Shown: positions 1 through 11,308, counted from the stretch's first letter. The stretch: DNA of 25,164 nt from Hypsibius dujardini (GCA_001579985.1 LRSR01001082.1:1-25164), one strand, 5' to 3'. The notes: generated by a model not told the origin, from the letters alone. Program-made: numbers and translations.

Positions 1-150
1 CAGACAGACAGACAGACAGACAGATAGACAGACAGACAGATAGACAGACATAGACAAGCAGCCAGTGAGGCAAGCCAGGCAGGCATGAAGACAGACAGAC
101 AAAATAGCTGAAATAGACAGATTGACAAGTAGCCAGGCAGGCTAAAGATG
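1..150. repeat. ACAG/CAGG tetranucleotide repeat in protease intron
   Basis: Nearly uninterrupted (CAGA)n with CAGG and TAGA variants, degenerating after about base 60. It lies downstream of protease exon 2 on the minus strand and so in its next intron. Bases 150-326 hold only decayed repeat and AT-rich sequence, with no coding signal. Confidence 0.85.
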
Positions 151-326
151 CAGGCGGGCTGTTATATAGACGGACGGGCAGACGGACAGACATCCCGTCA
201 AATTAGCAAGCTGATAGACATGTGAACCTGAGCAGACAATCTGACAAAATAATTAGACAAGATAAATTTGGACGTTGAAAATTAAGACAGCCAAAGAGAT
301 GGGAAGTAGCATATCGTGACGTTCAC

Positions 327-633
327 TAACTTGGTTTCTTCGTCAAACAGACAGTGTGCAGCCATAAGAATCGTTCGGGTTCCGATAATACTTCCGCCGC
401 AGATCGTCTCGTCAAACGCACTGCCGATCTGAACTTTGACCTGCCAGCACACCTGTCCCGGCGTCGCATCATATCCGCCGACTATCCGCTTCACCCTGGC
501 AAGTGTCAGCCCTCCACTCGCTGTAGAATTCCCTACTTCCCGACGGGTTCGCCGTCTCCGCAAAATCCTCCCTGAAAATCCAACAGCACAACATGTAATC
601 TCATTCAGACAATCTTCTTATTCGTCGAACTGT

Positions 634-668
<35 letters not shown>

Positions 669-1291
669 CTTGCCTGCCTGTCTGTCTATCTGTCTCTCTG
701 TCTCTCTGTCTATCTGTCTTCCTGCTTGCCTGCCTGCCTGCCTGTATGTCTGCCTGTCTATCTCTTTGTCTATGTCACAATTCATCTGTCTATATGTGTG
801 GCTGTTTGTGTGTCTGTCTGCCTGTCTATCTATTTGTCTATGTCACAGTTCATCTGTCTATGCGTCTGTCTGTCTGTCTGTCTGCCCGTATATCCTTCTG
901 TCTGAATCATGATTTCAGCGCTTATCCTTGAGTCAGACACTGCTCAGTTTGCAGCCTCACCTGGTCGGCCAAAAAAGGACGACAAAATTTGCTCGAACGC
1001 CGAGACGGCATTTCCGGGCTTCGGCAGCTGCTCCGTCGACGACCCGTCCGCTGCCGCCTGCCGTCCAAACGATATCCACGGCCGATTTCTGACCGGCGGG
1101 GCGATCGCCACCGGCGCCACCGGGACCGGTGGGACAAACGTCCCAGTCAGCTGTGTGGCCAGTCGAAACGGATCCGTCTGGCCCGTCCCCGGCAGTCCAC
1201 ATTGCTCCGCGGTCGTCACTCGGACCGGCCCGAACACAGCGACGCACTGAAGCAGCAGCAGCAGAGTGCCGAAGGTGGGAACGAGCCGCAT
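327..1291 (-). CDS. Secreted trypsin-like serine protease (S1 family), 5' two exons; 3' part outside window
   Basis: Two exons are visible. Exon 1 (1291-961) encodes a signal peptide (MRLVPTFGTLLLLLQCVAVF) and a Pro-rich pro-region with a single Cys (AEQCGLPG). It ends at CCAG|GTGAGG. Exon 2 (571-about 327) starts after TTTTCAG and keeps the frame. It holds a basic stretch, the activation site VKR|IVGGYDATPGQ, the CGGSIIG strand and the MAAHC motif with the catalytic His. The donor is probably TTA|GTGAAC. In the S1 family the zymogen is cut before IVGG, and a lone pro-region Cys often keeps the prodomain attached. Trypsin-type cleavage after Arg is expected here. The usual Pro before WQV is replaced by Cys (QVCWQV), which is unusual. 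The catalytic Asp and Ser exons must lie beyond the left edge, since nothing coding is visible in 1-326. The specific substrate cannot be told. Confidence 0.85.
631..900. repeat. CTGC/CTGT tetranucleotide array in protease intron 1
   Basis: A (CTGC)n block at about 631-690 passes into (CTGT)n with CTAT and CTCT variants up to about 900. It fills most of the 389-nt intron between protease exons 1 and 2. Open frames across it are Cys/Leu/Ser/Val repeats and are not genes. Confidence 0.9.
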
Positions 1292-1492
1292 GATCTCTTT
1301 CCCCCGAGGACGACTGAAATATATTCACGCCAAAGAAGCGCCGCCGACATGGACACCGGAAACTGCAGACAGCATGGCGAAGCGTTTATCTGCCTGTCTT
1401 CCGAGCGTGCGCGCGTCAAGACGTTATATGTCTTGGCAGGCTGCCTGTTTGCAAAGCGAAGCACTTCGCGGCCCGGCGCATTCGGTGACACA

Positions 1493-1717
1493 ATGGAGGT
1501 GGAAGGAATCTCGGGGGTAGGACCCATTGATCAGCCCTCAGTTCTTCGCTTTGCTGCGTGTGTGTGTATCATCATCATCATCTGCCTGTTTGTCTGTGGA
1601 GTGTTTCTGCTGAGTCGGGAGAAAGCGGAACTCAAAAGGCAGATACTTCGCCTTGCTGATCCTCCACACCTGTATGACGGACGGCTGACTGCTGAGCTTA
1701 CTGTCACTACACAGTAG
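1493..1717 (+). CDS. Possible small single-pass membrane protein (74 aa), unrecognised
   Basis: An ATG-started frame encodes a short N-terminus (MEVEGISGVGPIDQPSVLRF), one strongly hydrophobic helix of about 22 residues (roughly positions 20-43, AACVCIIIIICLFVCGVFLL), then a charged cytosol-like stretch (SREKAELKRQ) and a Thr-rich end. It lies head-to-head with the serine protease, 201 bp from that start codon. I do not recognise a family. The helix partly overlaps a low-complexity (ATC)n/(TG)n tract, so the hydrophobicity may be fortuitous. It could equally be a first exon or noise. Confidence 0.3.
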   Translation: MEVEGISGVGPIDQPSVLRFAACVCIIIIICLFVCGVFLLSREKAELKRQILRLADPPHLYDGRLTAELTVTTQ

Positions 1718-2004
1718 AGAGACTGTGGATGTGAATATCGGTGGACAGTACGTCAGCGTCACGTTTGTCTTGGGGATTAGTCCCCTCCAGCTGACTGGCA
1801 CTGTCCATGGTTCGCTTGTGAGGTGTGTGGACTTATTGTCTGACCGCTAGTTCCACTTCGAGGAATTGAAATTGATATCACGTGGTATGGCATCCGGTTG
1901 AGATTTGCCACGTTTTCATGCCTATGTGTTGGTCAAAGAACTGGCGTAGAGGGATTATCCAATGCCTGTTTCTCTATTTCAAAGGCATTGTCTGTCTATA
2001 TACT

Positions 2005-2345
2005 GGCCATGCTTGTCTGTCTTGTCTGTCTGATTCGTCTGTCTCTTTCTAGTGCGTTTCCCGTGTCTGTTTCCCTCCTGTCTGTGTGTGTCTAACAGTC
2101 AGCCTTGCTTGTCTGTCTTGTCTGTCTGATTCGTCTATCTCTTTCTAGTGCGTTTTCCGTGTCTGTTTCCCTCCTGTCTGTGTGTGTCTAACAGTCAGCC
2201 TTGCTTGTCTGTCCTGTTTGTGCGTGTCTAACAGTCAGCCTTGCTTGTCTGTCTTGTCTGTCTGATTCGTCTGTCTCTTTCTAGTGCGTTTCCCGTGTCT
2301 GTTTCCCTCCTGTCTGTGTGTGTCTAACAGTCAGCCTTGCTTGCT
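2005..2345. repeat. 96-bp minisatellite, three full units and one 40-bp truncated unit
   Basis: The unit starting AGCCTTGCTTGTCTGTCTTG recurs at 2101, 2197, 2237 and 2333, with an earlier unit beginning near 2005. Spacings are 96, 96, 40 and 96 bp. Full units differ at only a few positions (for example CGTCTGTCTC versus CGTCTATCTC). The 40-bp unit at 2197-2236 has an internal deletion. The unit is itself built from CTGT-like words, so it probably arose from the tetranucleotide repeat. The wider stretch 1718-2882 holds no convincing gene. It has this array, scattered CTGT words and an 18-bp direct duplication (ACTCCATGCCTTGATG) near 2780-2815. Confidence 0.9.
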
Positions 2346-2882
2346 AAGTCCTCTGTCTGGACATTTGTCTGTCTATCGGTCGATCGGATTACGTTTGGGT
2401 CCGTGTGCCTGTCCGCCTGTCTGATTGTCTCTTTTTTACTGGCTTATTGTTCTTCTGTCTGAATGTCTGGTTTTTCGGATGTACGCCCACTTGGACGGCC
2501 GTGTATTTGCGTGTCTGTGTGCCTTACAAGAGTTGTGAGACAATTGGACAGCAACTGCAGTAGAATCGCGAGCAAAATCACATACAACATGATTCGCTTC
2601 CGGCGAGTCTCTCCGGGTGGCTCTGTCTGTGACTGCAAACTGACCTCCCGGCAGTCTTAATTCTGTGCGGTGCCTCGGGCAGGCATTTCACGTCTAGCAT
2701 ACTGGTACACCGCGACTTTATCGTTTTCTGTTCAAGAAGAAAACGGTGTTAAAACCGCTGAAGGACCCAAATGTCTGTACACTCCATGCCTTGATGATAC
2801 TCCATGCCTTGATGCGAGATTTTTTACACGATTTGAGTCCCCAATATCCAGTTTTTTATCCCACAGACATAAGGCAGACACT

Positions 2883-3515
2883 ATGTCACGGGAGCAGGAA
2901 TCACCCGGGCGATTCCATCCAGGAAGGAATCATCCATTCGGTCCTGCACCAGTTGACAACCGATACTACTACTACCCAACACGAACTGCGACCGCGTCCA
3001 CAATCACAATGTCCGCCGGCGTCGTCACATCTACCGGTACCGAATGGGATTCGACCCATTCGACGGTGAATTTTACCAGGGAATTCGTGAGGAACTTCAC
3101 CACGGCCAAACCGAATGAAGAGGACAACTGCTTCGCACAGTCCATGTCGGAAGAGAAGGCAGCCAGCGCAAACATGGCTATTGGGATGAACGTCCTCATT
3201 TCCTTTCTGCTGTCCTCAGTCAGTGCTTTGTGGGCTTGAACAGCTACCCTTAAGTACGTACATGCCACTTGGTGATTCAGTGTGCTTTGTTATATTTTCA
3301 GATCGGAGTAGCGGTTTTCATTTTTGCCACTCGAACTGCACGGCATAAAAATCGAAGGCCGCTTCTGCGCCGGAAACAGAGTGATGGCTCTGAGTAAGTG
3401 TATTTCAATGTCTGCATGTCTGCATGTCTGCCTGTCTGTCTGCCTGTCTTTCTGTCTTTCTGTCTGTCTGTCTGCCTGTCTGCTTGTCTGTCTGCCTGTC
3501 TGTCTGTCTGCCTGC

Positions 3516-3546
<31 letters not shown>

Positions 3547-4469
3547 CCTGTCTGTCTGTTTGTCTGTCTGTCTGCCTGTCGGTCTGTCTGTTATCTAATT
3601 GTCTTGACTTTTTTTATATTTGCTTGTCTATTAGTTTCACCGGATTATGTCTGTTTCGTAGAATCAATCAGCTCTAAACGATTTCTTTTCCCTTCACAGC
3701 TGGATCCAAACGTTCTACAGCCAGCGACTCATCACCGATGAGTTGGGGTCTTCTCGGACCAGCAACGATACCACCAGTGATGTGATTAATGACGCGTCCG
3801 CAGAAGAGTTGGGATTCTGGCTGCCTGTCTGTAAGTTTAATTCAGGGCTTTCGCAACCGACCGGCTGCCTCCAAATGCCATTTATCCATTCATCGGTCTG
3901 CAGTTTGGTTCTGGAAGTCACAAGAAATTGAGCGACGCTGCGGCAAATCGGCAACGCAGTACCTGCGTTATATGGAATTCGTCCAGCTCTTTGCGGCCAT
4001 CGTGGTCGGTCTGGGCGTCCTCGTAATACTCCCGCTCAATCTGCGCGGACATATGGTCAGGTTCCAGATGGATTTTGGCCGAACGACCCTCGTCAATCTA
4101 CATCCAAAGTACGGATTACCGTTGGCTCTTTAGCGCATGTGGCAATAAATGAAAGCACCGAGCGATCCCGTTGTCTTATTACCCTGTATACTTTTTCAGG
4201 TCTCATCTACTTTGGGTTCACGTTGTATTCTCGCTGATGCTGTTTCCGCTGGCAATTTATTTCATGAAACTGTTCGGTCAGAAATTCCGCGGTTACGCTC
4301 ATCCGTTTACTTCAACCAAAACACTAATGGTGGAGCACCTCAATGGAAAGAAAGCAACTGAGGAAAACTTGCGCCAACACTTTAGGCATGTGCATTCTGT
4401 CTGTCTGTCTGTGTTTCTGTCTGTCTGTCTACCTATCTCTCTGTCTGCCTCTCTGTCTGTCTGTCTGTC

Positions 4470-4527
<58 letters not shown>

Positions 4528-5988
4528 AGTCTGTCGGTTGGTCGGTCGGTCTGTCTGTCCGGATTCAGCCGAAGTTATGCGACATGTCTGTAATCTATAA
4601 AGTTGACTGTGTCGATTGATCTCTCCATCATTGTCTGATAACGTGATGTACATTTTGTGCAGTGAAGGCTTCCCGGACTCCCTGACGGACAGTGTAATGC
4701 TGACGTACAACACGGCGCAACTCATGAAACTTGATGAACGGCTGTAAGCCCACACCCAGACGATCTGCCGGTCGGTTCCTAACATCGCTGTTCCTTTTAT
4801 ATTGGTTCAGACAGAAGTGCGTGGCGTGTCTGAAGTACTATGAAAGCGTCGCCAAACCTGGCCAGGATCGGCCAGTCTATGCGAAGGACAATCTGTGCCT
4901 GAGATGTTGCTGTTTTTGCTGCGACGTGGGCGTAGGTGCAACTAGACGGAGTTTATCAGCTCCCTGTCTTAATACACCTATGTGGCTAGGTCGACGCATT
5001 GGAGTACTACTCTGCAAAAGCGCTGGAGATGGAGAACCGAATTGAGGAGCAGATTGATGTACAACGAAAAACCAACAGCATCTTTTTTGTGACCTTCCAG
5101 ACCGAGGAAGCTGCACAAAAGTGAGTTATTTGAAATGCTTATCCTTGGCGATATGACCAGCATGTCTGCCTGTCTGTATCTGTCTGTCAGTCAGTCTGTC
5201 TGTCGATCTGCCTTTCTGCCTGTTTGTCTGCCTGTCAGTCTGTCTGCCTGTCTGTTTGTCTGTTTCTATCTATCTGTCTGTCAGTCTGTCTGTCTACCTG
5301 TCTGTCTGTCTATCTGTCGGACTGCCGGTCTGTCTATCTGTCTATATTCGCTCCATTCAGCCTGCATGTCTCCACGTGCAATGCTTAATTTAACGTTGGT
5401 TTCATTTGTAGAGTTCTGTCGCGCTATCAACACGTCTGGAATTCTCTGTTCAGTCCTTCGACGTCGCAATCTCGATTACTGAATGCCAAATTGTGGATTG
5501 CCAAATTAGCGCCCTATCCGAACTACATAAGATGGTTGGTTTTTAATCAGCAGCTTTCCCTTTCCGCCTTTTTAGATTCATGATTTTCAGGCAAAACTTG
5601 GAAATTGGAGGCCTGAAGTGGGTGACCTATGCGATTCTATTAAATGCTGCACTGTTTGCCTTCCTGTTCTTCATCACCTCTCCCGTGATCATTCTCAACG
5701 CGCTAGGGTTAGCAGGCTGGGCGCAAGACGTAAGGTTTCTGCTCGTGTCAATACTTACTTTCGATTTGCACCAATCAGAACTTCCATTGTCATTTGTCCC
5801 GTCTGTTTCGATTTCAGTTGTTCATCCTGAACCAAATCATTCCGGCGCTCTTGTTGATAGAACTCGGCTTAGTGGTCGGCGGCATCGTGAAATTCATTAC
5901 GAAACGCACGCGCTATCACGATAAGTACGTTGACAGTTGTCTATGTACCTTCGTAACGGCGTTTATCTGTTGTCTGCCTGTCTGTCTA

Positions 5989-6022
<34 letters not shown>

Positions 6023-7827
6023 CATCCATATGTCTGTCTAAAACTATATTGTCCTGTCGAACGGCTCCACTCCGCGTAATTCGTATTGGTTTTTCTGTTC
6101 AAAGGATCACCGAGATGACCGTGGCGATGAAGGGATCTTTCGGATACACTCTGTTCGCACAACTCATCCTTCCGACTTTCGGGCTGACCAGGTACCGAGA
6201 CCACGGTTAAATTGACTGGAACTTTCAATCAACCGTGGGTTATCCCTTTTTCAGCGCGAAGGCTCTGTACGACTACATAATAGATTACGCGGAAGAAGGG
6301 GATCAGTTTAATTGGGCGTACGTTCACATACAATTAAGTCGCTAGCATTCGAAGGTCAATTTATAGCATACTGCGAAGAATAGCATTTGACTGTTGCGTT
6401 GCAGTTGCATATTTCTTCCGGATAACGGTATGGTTTTCGTCTCCTTCTTCATCTATCAGGCGCTGTTTGGAGCAAGCATGAATCTTTCCCGGGTGGTTGA
6501 ACTGCAAATGATGGCTGTTCGCCGATCTGTGGCCCGGTCTGAGGCTGAACGGTACTTAATTTCGCAGAAGCGCCAGGCCTTCCGTTTCAATACCTCGTAT
6601 GCATCCAATTGTGTGCTCGTATCAATCGTTATGGTGTTCGCCTTCATCGTTCCTTACATTGGGCCGTTTGGTAAGTGCCACTGACCCAGGCACACAGACA
6701 TATATGCAAACAATCACTGAGAGATAGACAAACAGACAGACAGATATACAGACAGACGGATAAACAGACAGACAGACAGACAGACAGGCAGACAGGCAGG
6801 CAGACAGGTCTACATACATACATACAGACAGACAGGCAGACAGACAGGTCTACAAACAGACAGGCAGACAGGTCTACATACATACAGGCAGACAGATAGA
6901 CAGACAGACATAAAGACAGGCGTACGGTTAAAGAAAGAGGGAGGTAAACAGCTAGACTCGAATCATGAATGATTTCAATCTTCTAGGCCTGTTTTCAATT
7001 GGGATGAATCACGTTTGTGAGCGGTACAATATCTTCTTCGTCAATCGAGTTCGAGAAGTGCCGAACATTGTCCACAAGACCGCAGTTAACCTCTTCCTCT
7101 TCGCGGTACTCTTCGAACTCCTAATTTTTACGTTTTTCCTCGGCATACGTTCGAGTATCGTTGGGATGGGAGTTCTGGTGGCCGCCCTCGTCATCTACAC
7201 ACTCCTCTTTGCCTACATTGTCTGGCTGAAACGCTTCGGAAACATCTCCAAGGTCCCCATCATCGGCAGCGCACTGGCCCATCACCTAGATGACGATGAC
7301 GACGCGGTAATTTCACTTAACCTGTCTCACTGGCAGTGTCTGTGCCAGCGACCGATAGGGGGCCAGACAGGCAGATAAGCCGGCAGACAGATACTGTACA
7401 TCAAGCTAAACAAGCAGGCAAACAAGCAGAGAGGCAGGCAGACAAACTCAGGCTGACAAACTGACAGACAGACAAACTGACAGACAGACAGACAAACTGA
7501 CAGACAGACTGACTGACAGACAGACAAACTGACAGACAGACAAACTGACTGACAGACAGACAAAGAGACAGAAACATAGACAGGCATGACAACAGGGAGG
7601 CAGAGAGACAGACAAATCTAAGGTCTTGTCAAATGTCTAAGGACATATCTTATGTCTTGTCTAATGTCTTGTCTAAAGAAAATGCTAAGGCTTTGTTCTT
7701 GCAGGATTCGTTCGATCCGGTGGCAGAGCCACAGAATTACGAAGCACCAATTCTGAAGCGCTACGAGATGCTTCGGCCTCTCACAAATGACCGCAGACAG
7801 TCTGCTTCTCTAGCATGGCATGAATAA
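2883..7827 (+). CDS. TMEM63: TMEM63/CSC1-like (OSCA family) mechano-/osmosensitive cation channel, 16 exons, 836 aa
   Basis: Exons: 2883-3218, 3302-3393, 3700-3830, 3904-4108, 4200-4385, 4663-4743, 4811-4931, 4990-5120, 5412-5534, 5591-5729, 5818-5924, 6105-6191, 6255-6317, 6405-6670, 6987-7306, 7705-7827. All phases close (2511 nt). The predicted protein has an N-terminal helix around 97-121 (spliced across intron 1), a CGKSATQYLRY...VILPLNLRG helix, the conserved FGRTTLVNL segment, and a cytosolic domain with a Cys-rich cluster (LRCCCFCCDVG) and IFFVTFQTEEAA. The pore-region helices follow, with LFILNQIIPALLLIE, AQLILPTFGLT and CIFLPDNGMVF. Length matches animal TMEM63 (about 800 aa). The family forms plasma or endolysosomal membrane channels opened by membrane tension or osmotic change. 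Exon 5 ends at a GC donor (TTTAG|GCATGT), because no GT donor nearby keeps the frame. The start ATG is the first in-frame one before the family region; an upstream non-coding exon is possible. Confidence 0.93.
3408..3592. repeat. CTGT array in TMEM63 intron 2
   Basis: (CTGT/CTGC)n in the sense orientation inside the 306-nt intron 3394-3699. Confidence 0.9.
4397..4556. repeat. CTGT array in TMEM63 intron 5
   Basis: Long pure (TCTG)n run near 4455-4530 with CTCT/CTAC variants upstream and (GGTC)n at its end. It sits directly after the GC donor at 4386. Confidence 0.9.
5163..5344. repeat. CTGT array in TMEM63 intron 8
   Basis: Interrupted (CTGT)n with CAGT, CTAT and CTGC variants in the 291-nt intron 5121-5411. 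Confidence 0.9.
5967..6044. repeat. CTGT array in TMEM63 intron 11
   Basis: Short (CTGT)n array in the 180-nt intron 5925-6104. Confidence 0.88.
6718..6920. repeat. ACAG array in TMEM63 intron 14
   Basis: (ACAG)n with internal higher-order units: blocks of the form CAGACAGGTCTACATACATA recur near 6805, 6845 and 6869. Orientation is antisense relative to arrays in introns 2-11 of the same gene. Confidence 0.88.
7362..7615. repeat. ACAG array in TMEM63 intron 15
   Basis: (ACAG)n with a secondary 16-20-nt periodicity of ACAAACTGACAGACAG units between about 7455 and 7565. It lies in the 398-nt last intron. Downstream, GTCTAAGG/GTCTTGTC words (7618-7680) precede the acceptor. Confidence 0.88.
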
Positions 7828-7924
7828 TGTTATATTATCCCACTTGATAATCCATGATGATAATGAAAAATTAGAAAAATTCCTCCCAGTACAGAGTGGA
7901 ATGCATGAACAGTCGAAGTGCTGA
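7828..7924. other. 97-bp convergent intergenic gap between TMEM63 and NUDCD1 stops
   Basis: AT-rich sequence separating the TMEM63 TAA and the NUDCD1 TGA. No consensus AATAAA is evident on either strand within it, so the 3' UTR of at least one gene probably runs into the other gene. Confidence 0.6.
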
Positions 7925-8340
7925 TCACAGAGTCGCCACCAAGAGCGCATCTGGTTTTAGCACGAAGACCGATGCATCACTCACCGCAAATCCCACGATC
8001 CGCCCGACCTTTTCCAGACTCAAGACATACTGTTTGGCGATAGTCTTGACGACTTTGGCGGTCTTCCGGTTCACCAGTACGGAATCGATCGGGGCGTCGT
8101 TGCGGTAGACGTAGACATTGCGGTCGCCGTCGCAGAGTGCCGCAAACGACATGTTGGGCGCGCAGCTAGCGAATTTCTTATCCCGTTTGGAGGCCATTAC
8201 GTAGCCTGGAAAACGGGGGAAATGAAAAACAGACAGACAGGCAGCCAGACAAGCAGACAGACAAGCAGACAGACAGACACACATGCAGACAGAAAGACAA
8301 ACAGACAGACAGACAAACAAACAGACAGACACACAGACAA

Positions 8341-8371
<31 letters not shown>

Positions 8372-10794
8372 CAGACAGACAGACAGACAGACAGTAACGA
8401 ACCCAAGGCGCTGAAGGTTCCCACATGAGTTGCGGCAGGCTCCGCTGAGTTGTTTGACTCGGTCGGTCGGAGCAAGATACCGTCAACGTCATGCCGCAAG
8501 CAGATGGCGGGTAGTTCATGCGGGTCTAAGGTTGCGCTAAAGAGGAACTGGTGGCCGGAAATGTCAATCTACGAAGATTGCGGACGTTATCAAATGATTA
8601 GAATGATTCATCTCTCCTGACCGTTATTACTAGTACTTTATGGGTCGTTCGATGAGATTCGCCATCCAGACGGATCCAGCAGGCGGTGTCTTCCGGGAGG
8701 TAATCGCACTCTTCCAGCTGCTCCGGATTGGTCATGTTCACGTCTTGTTGGGTGACCTGAGTGAAACAAGCAAACACAGGAGTGTTTATCTCTAGCCTTT
8801 CATAAAATTATTTCATTGTTATTTATTTTTATTTATTTTTATTAAATTATTTTACCCATTTATCGGACGTGATTCCGGCAAAGCGTTCTGCCACCGCGGC
8901 CAGCTCCTCATCCGAGAAGACTTCCCTTCCGCGGGCATCATTCAAAACGACCTCCATCCAACGTTCCGGCATACTTTTACGGAGCACAACCTGCACCCTA
9001 AACACCAGATGTCACAGCTCGCAAGTCGAATCGGCGTTTTTCCGATCGCAAAACATACTTGTTATTGTCTACGGTAAAGCTGGACTGATCCGTATCCACC
9101 AGACCGAACAACGATCCCTCCAAGAGAACTTTTCCGCTGTCATGGACCAACTGGATAGTGGTGGTAGTCAAACTGAAGTGCAGTTGTTGGGCCGTCAGAC
9201 CAGATGGCGCCTCGAACTGCGCTGTGATGTGCTCGGCGGTCTGCTTCCAAGTGTAGACCGGCTGGACCGCTTCAGATACTTCCGGAACTGCATCAGGGCA
9301 AGTTACTTAAGATTAGAGATAACAAGCGTGTCTCTTCCGTCCTCCATAAACCATATCCTCAAGTTCCTATCGAAACTCGACCTTTCTGCCTGTCTGTCTG
9401 TCTGTTTGTCTGTTTGTCTGTCTGCCTGCCTGTCTGCCTGTCTGTCTGTCTGTCTGCCTGCCTGCCTGCCTGCCTGTCTGCCTGCCTGTAACGCTGGTAT
9501 TTGGTGTCTGAAAGAGAAGAAGTCTCGTACCGCTTTCAACATCCATAGCCTCATTACTGACATCCACCGCTTTGGCAGTGTCCGAGACAAATTCAAACGG
9601 CGACTCGCCAGAGAGAAGAAGCGCCTTGCCGCCCGCCTCAATGGCCACATAATTGGGAACGGTCTTTCCGTTGAGCACCCGAGTCCTGTCAACAATCCAT
9701 GAGTTCTCCTTGCCACCTAGACATAAAAATCGTAACAATCAATCAGCAGAAAGAAAGAAGGAAAGACAGATCGACAGTTTTACGCTTTATAGTCAGCCAT
9801 TCCAAGACCGTCTGGAATTCCTTGTGTGAAGAAGATGAGTCACGGTTCACAGCGACAGTTTCTTCGATTGTGAGGAGAATGACTTCAAAGACATCCGAGT
9901 CGGCCTGTTTCCAGGTCGTTGTTGCGACCATAATCGCCGACTCGCTTCCGCTATAATCAATCGGTTCGACGGTCCATGGCTCCTGCGGCATGGTGGAGCG
10001 ATGCGGTGTGTGAGCCTGAAGGAGTCGTCCGGCGCCATCAGCCACGATGGCATGTGAGGCGTCTGGAAAACTCAAACCAACATGGAATTCCTTGACTTGG
10101 GCGGGATCGCCAAGCCGTTTCGGAATTTGTGCCAGGATCGAAGCGCCAGTGATGGAATCGACCTAAACAGAAACGGGAAGACCTATTTACAACCACGGCA
10201 TTCAATCAATCAATCGATCCACCACAATAATCAAGCAATCAATCGACCACAGCAATCAATCAATCAATCTAATGACCACAGCAATCCATCGATCAATCAA
10301 TCAATCCATCAATCAATCAATCAATCAATCATAACAGTAATAATAAATTGTAAGTCGTCCTCGTCTTACCCCTTCGTTGAATCCCATGATCTGCAAATCG
10401 GTGGTTATCCAATACACGGCGCCCTTGTTCCAAGGATCTGATACCAGCGAGTTGATTTGACTGAAGGCGCGGATTTGCTGGTAAGAGAACTGATCGTCCG
10501 CCAGTTTGACTTCCAAAACCCCTATTACAAACAAGCCAATCAGTCAATCAATGACGAGATTAAGTTACAAATCATTCTTCAATTTCCGCTTCGTCATTCA
10601 ATCAATCAATCGAACAGTCATTGCCGGTACGAAGCGTGGGAAAAGTATTATCGCCGAGCGTTCTCACCAGGTCCAGGCATTTTGATCTCTTTAATCTTTA
10701 TTTCCTCCAGCGAAAGCTTGTATCCTTCGAATTGCGGATTCAGCAGGTCACGATTGATGGGAAGCTCTTGTGGAACAACTTGAACGCCGGACAT
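7925..10794 (-). CDS. NUDCD1: NudC domain-containing protein 1, 9 exons, 593 aa
   Basis: Minus-strand exons: 10794-10668, 10521-10370, 10162-9784, 9716-9531, 9287-9059, 8997-8856, 8756-8637, 8568-8403, 8205-7925. All splice phases close (1782 nt). Family hallmarks are [13 protein letters not shown] near the N-terminus, [21 protein letters not shown], then a CS (p23/NudC-like) domain at about 286-395 ([19 protein letters not shown]...[11 protein letters not shown]). The C-terminal part has [21 protein letters not shown] and [17 protein letters not shown]. Length is close to vertebrate NUDCD1 (583 aa). The family is a likely Hsp90-linked co-chaperone; vertebrate NUDCD1 associates with COPI-related beta-propeller proteins. 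That role here is inferred from family only. The frame extends upstream of the chosen ATG, but conservation begins right after it. The gene is convergent with TMEM63. Confidence 0.95.
8226..8395. repeat. ACAG array in NUDCD1 intron 8
   Basis: (ACAG)n on the plus strand, so CTGT in the sense strand, filling nearly all of the 197-nt intron 8206-8402. Confidence 0.9.
9384..9490. repeat. CTGT/CTGC array in NUDCD1 intron 4
   Basis: (CTGT)n then (CTGC)n on the plus strand, so antisense to NUDCD1. It sits in the 243-nt intron 9288-9530. Confidence 0.9.
10199..10333. repeat. AATC tetranucleotide array in NUDCD1 intron 2
   Basis: Interrupted (AATC)n with partial higher-order units containing CACAGCAATCAATC. 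A smaller block of the same repeat lies in intron 1 (about 10538-10612). Confidence 0.88.
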
Positions 10795-11308
10795 GATGGA
10801 GCGTGCACTCTTCAAAATCCTCAATCGCAAGCTACGAAAAGTGCGAGAAAAATCTCCCAACGAATAATATTCGATCAAATTAGCGGAACAGCAGAACAAC
10901 AAAGATCAGATGAAAAACGTCAAACGCGTCACAAACTGCGCATCAATTAAATTGAGAGATTTCTTGATGGAAATTCCAGTGCTAGTTACACCAAATTGTT
11001 TTTCCATTGATTGATTGATTGATGAGTTTTTGCATTTAAAAGGTCTTGACGTACCGTCGTACGTGTCCGGGATACGGAGATACGGCGATACGCATCGGGA
11101 TTTATGGATTTTTCGCAGACGTGTCCACAGTTTTATCATGCGTGGTCCAAACTCGGACCACCATGTTTTGCCTCAATCAATTGAACACCGGTCTGAACCT
11201 CGACAGAGCAGCATTCGGCCCTCCGATGTTCGGGACGCTGATCCTCTCTGGCACTTCTTCACCACTCTCACACCATGACCTGAAAATTATTCCCATCCTT
11301 CTCAGAAG
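10795..11308. promoter_or_regulatory. Bidirectional promoter region between NUDCD1 and TMX3
   Basis: 514 bp separate the divergent start codons. Contents are a (GATT)n block near 11008-11022 and otherwise unique sequence. I see no TATA box at a convincing position. Open frames here (for example 11046-11402 on the plus strand) run through the TMX3 start in another frame and look fortuitous. Confidence 0.4.

Noticed and set aside
989-1717. Long plus-strand frame overlapping the protease
   Set aside because: It runs antisense through protease exon 1, whose minus-strand reading has a signal peptide and correct splice phase. Only the 3' end (from 1493) was kept as a weak candidate.
8869-9702. Plus-strand 277-aa frame
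   Set aside because: It is antisense to NUDCD1 exons 4-6, which give the CS domain in correct splice phase, and it crosses a repeat array.
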